Below, piece after piece: positions 63,866 to 64,000 of a stretch of 64,000 nt of DNA. Each line of letters begins with the position of its first letter. Position 1 is the first letter of the stretch. The notes under the pieces are model-generated. The model did not search any database, was not told the DNA's origin, and saw nothing but the letters and a program-made list of their open reading frames with translations. The position numbers and the translations under genes are program-made. Location of the stretch: NCBI RefSeq assembly GCF_050624435.1, contig NC_134546.1:12609001-12673000 (forward strand), given 5' to 3'. Source of the stretch: Tenrec ecaudatus (lineage: Eukaryota; Chordata; Mammalia; Afrosoricida; Tenrecidae).

Positions 63866-64000
63866 ATGGTAGGCCTGGGTAATTCAAGTAGTTACGTGCA
63901 CAACTACTGGCTGAAAAGTTGGTGGTTCAAACCCACCTGCAGATACCTGGGAAGACAGGCCTGGCAATCTTTTGGAACAATTCTCATCACACATATGAGG
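63866..64000 (+). mobile_element. AfroSINE, truncated by window end
   Basis: 'aattcaagtagttacgtgca', 'gaaaagttggtggttcaaac' (B-box) plus 'ccacctgcag', and 'gggaagacaggcctggcaat', with the tail 'cacatatgagg' running off the window. Same 'aggcctggc' subtype as 11,991 and 33,045. Confidence 0.85.

Noticed and set aside
1..64000. A novel gene cluster, defence system or operon-like module
   Set aside because: I looked on both strands for consecutive co-directional open frames, ribosome-binding patterns and known domains and found none. The window is vertebrate repeat-rich noncoding DNA, and I do not see evidence for a new biological system.

Overview
This window is eukaryotic nuclear DNA, almost certainly from a placental mammal and most likely an afrotherian. 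The main clue is the repeat content. At least 22 copies or fragments of a tRNA-derived SINE of the AfroSINE type are present, with a head like 'ggagccctggtggcgcagtgg', a B-box, and a tail like 'cactatgagtcggaatcgac'. Around them are fragments of an RTE/BovB-like LINE whose 3' end resembles the SINE tail. A recurrent young-looking L1 3' end (antisense 'cattttattaggggctcata') is the kind I associate with tenrecs. The tenrec assignment is from memory and is tentative.

I find no protein-coding gene, no structural RNA gene and no CRISPR array. The longest open frame is 174 codons and lies inside repeats. The window is best read as intergenic or intronic DNA: interspersed repeats, simple repeats, and unique spacer DNA with several AT-rich, motif-dense blocks that look like candidate conserved regulatory elements. 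I cannot test conservation here.

Layout. 1-6.4 kb: an L1 3' end, an RTE copy split by an LTR-like element, an L2 split by an L1 insertion with a 9-bp target duplication, an AfroSINE, MER5-like and MLT1-like remnants. 6.4-9.8 kb: an old antisense L1 ORF2 interrupted by a younger L1 3' end, then an L1 3' UTR interrupted by an AfroSINE. 9.8-15.3 kb: a 1.3-kb RTE reverse-transcriptase relic, an L1 ORF2 relic broken by two insertions, and an L2 broken by an AfroSINE. 15.3-36 kb: mostly unique DNA with scattered AfroSINEs, an L1 3' end with an exact 14-bp target duplication (20.3 kb), candidate regulatory blocks (17.6-18.3, 23.9-24.4, 26.4-27.6, 29-29.9, 33.8-34 kb) and an 18-bp x 6 minisatellite (32.5 kb). 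36-50 kb: a second copy of the LTR-like element, long GGAA and TG microsatellites, a 195-bp foldback element, a 24-bp perfect palindrome, MIRs, AfroSINEs and RTE pieces. 50-58.7 kb: L1 pieces, candidate regulatory blocks, a MIR split by an AfroSINE, a second RTE relic, and an AfroSINE cut by an L1. 58.7-64 kb: an old L1 ORF2 plus 3' UTR interrupted by a mariner-like transposase relic, then an AfroSINE running off the window end.

The elements do not work together as a pathway. What they record is a relative order of insertion, recoverable from which repeat interrupts which.
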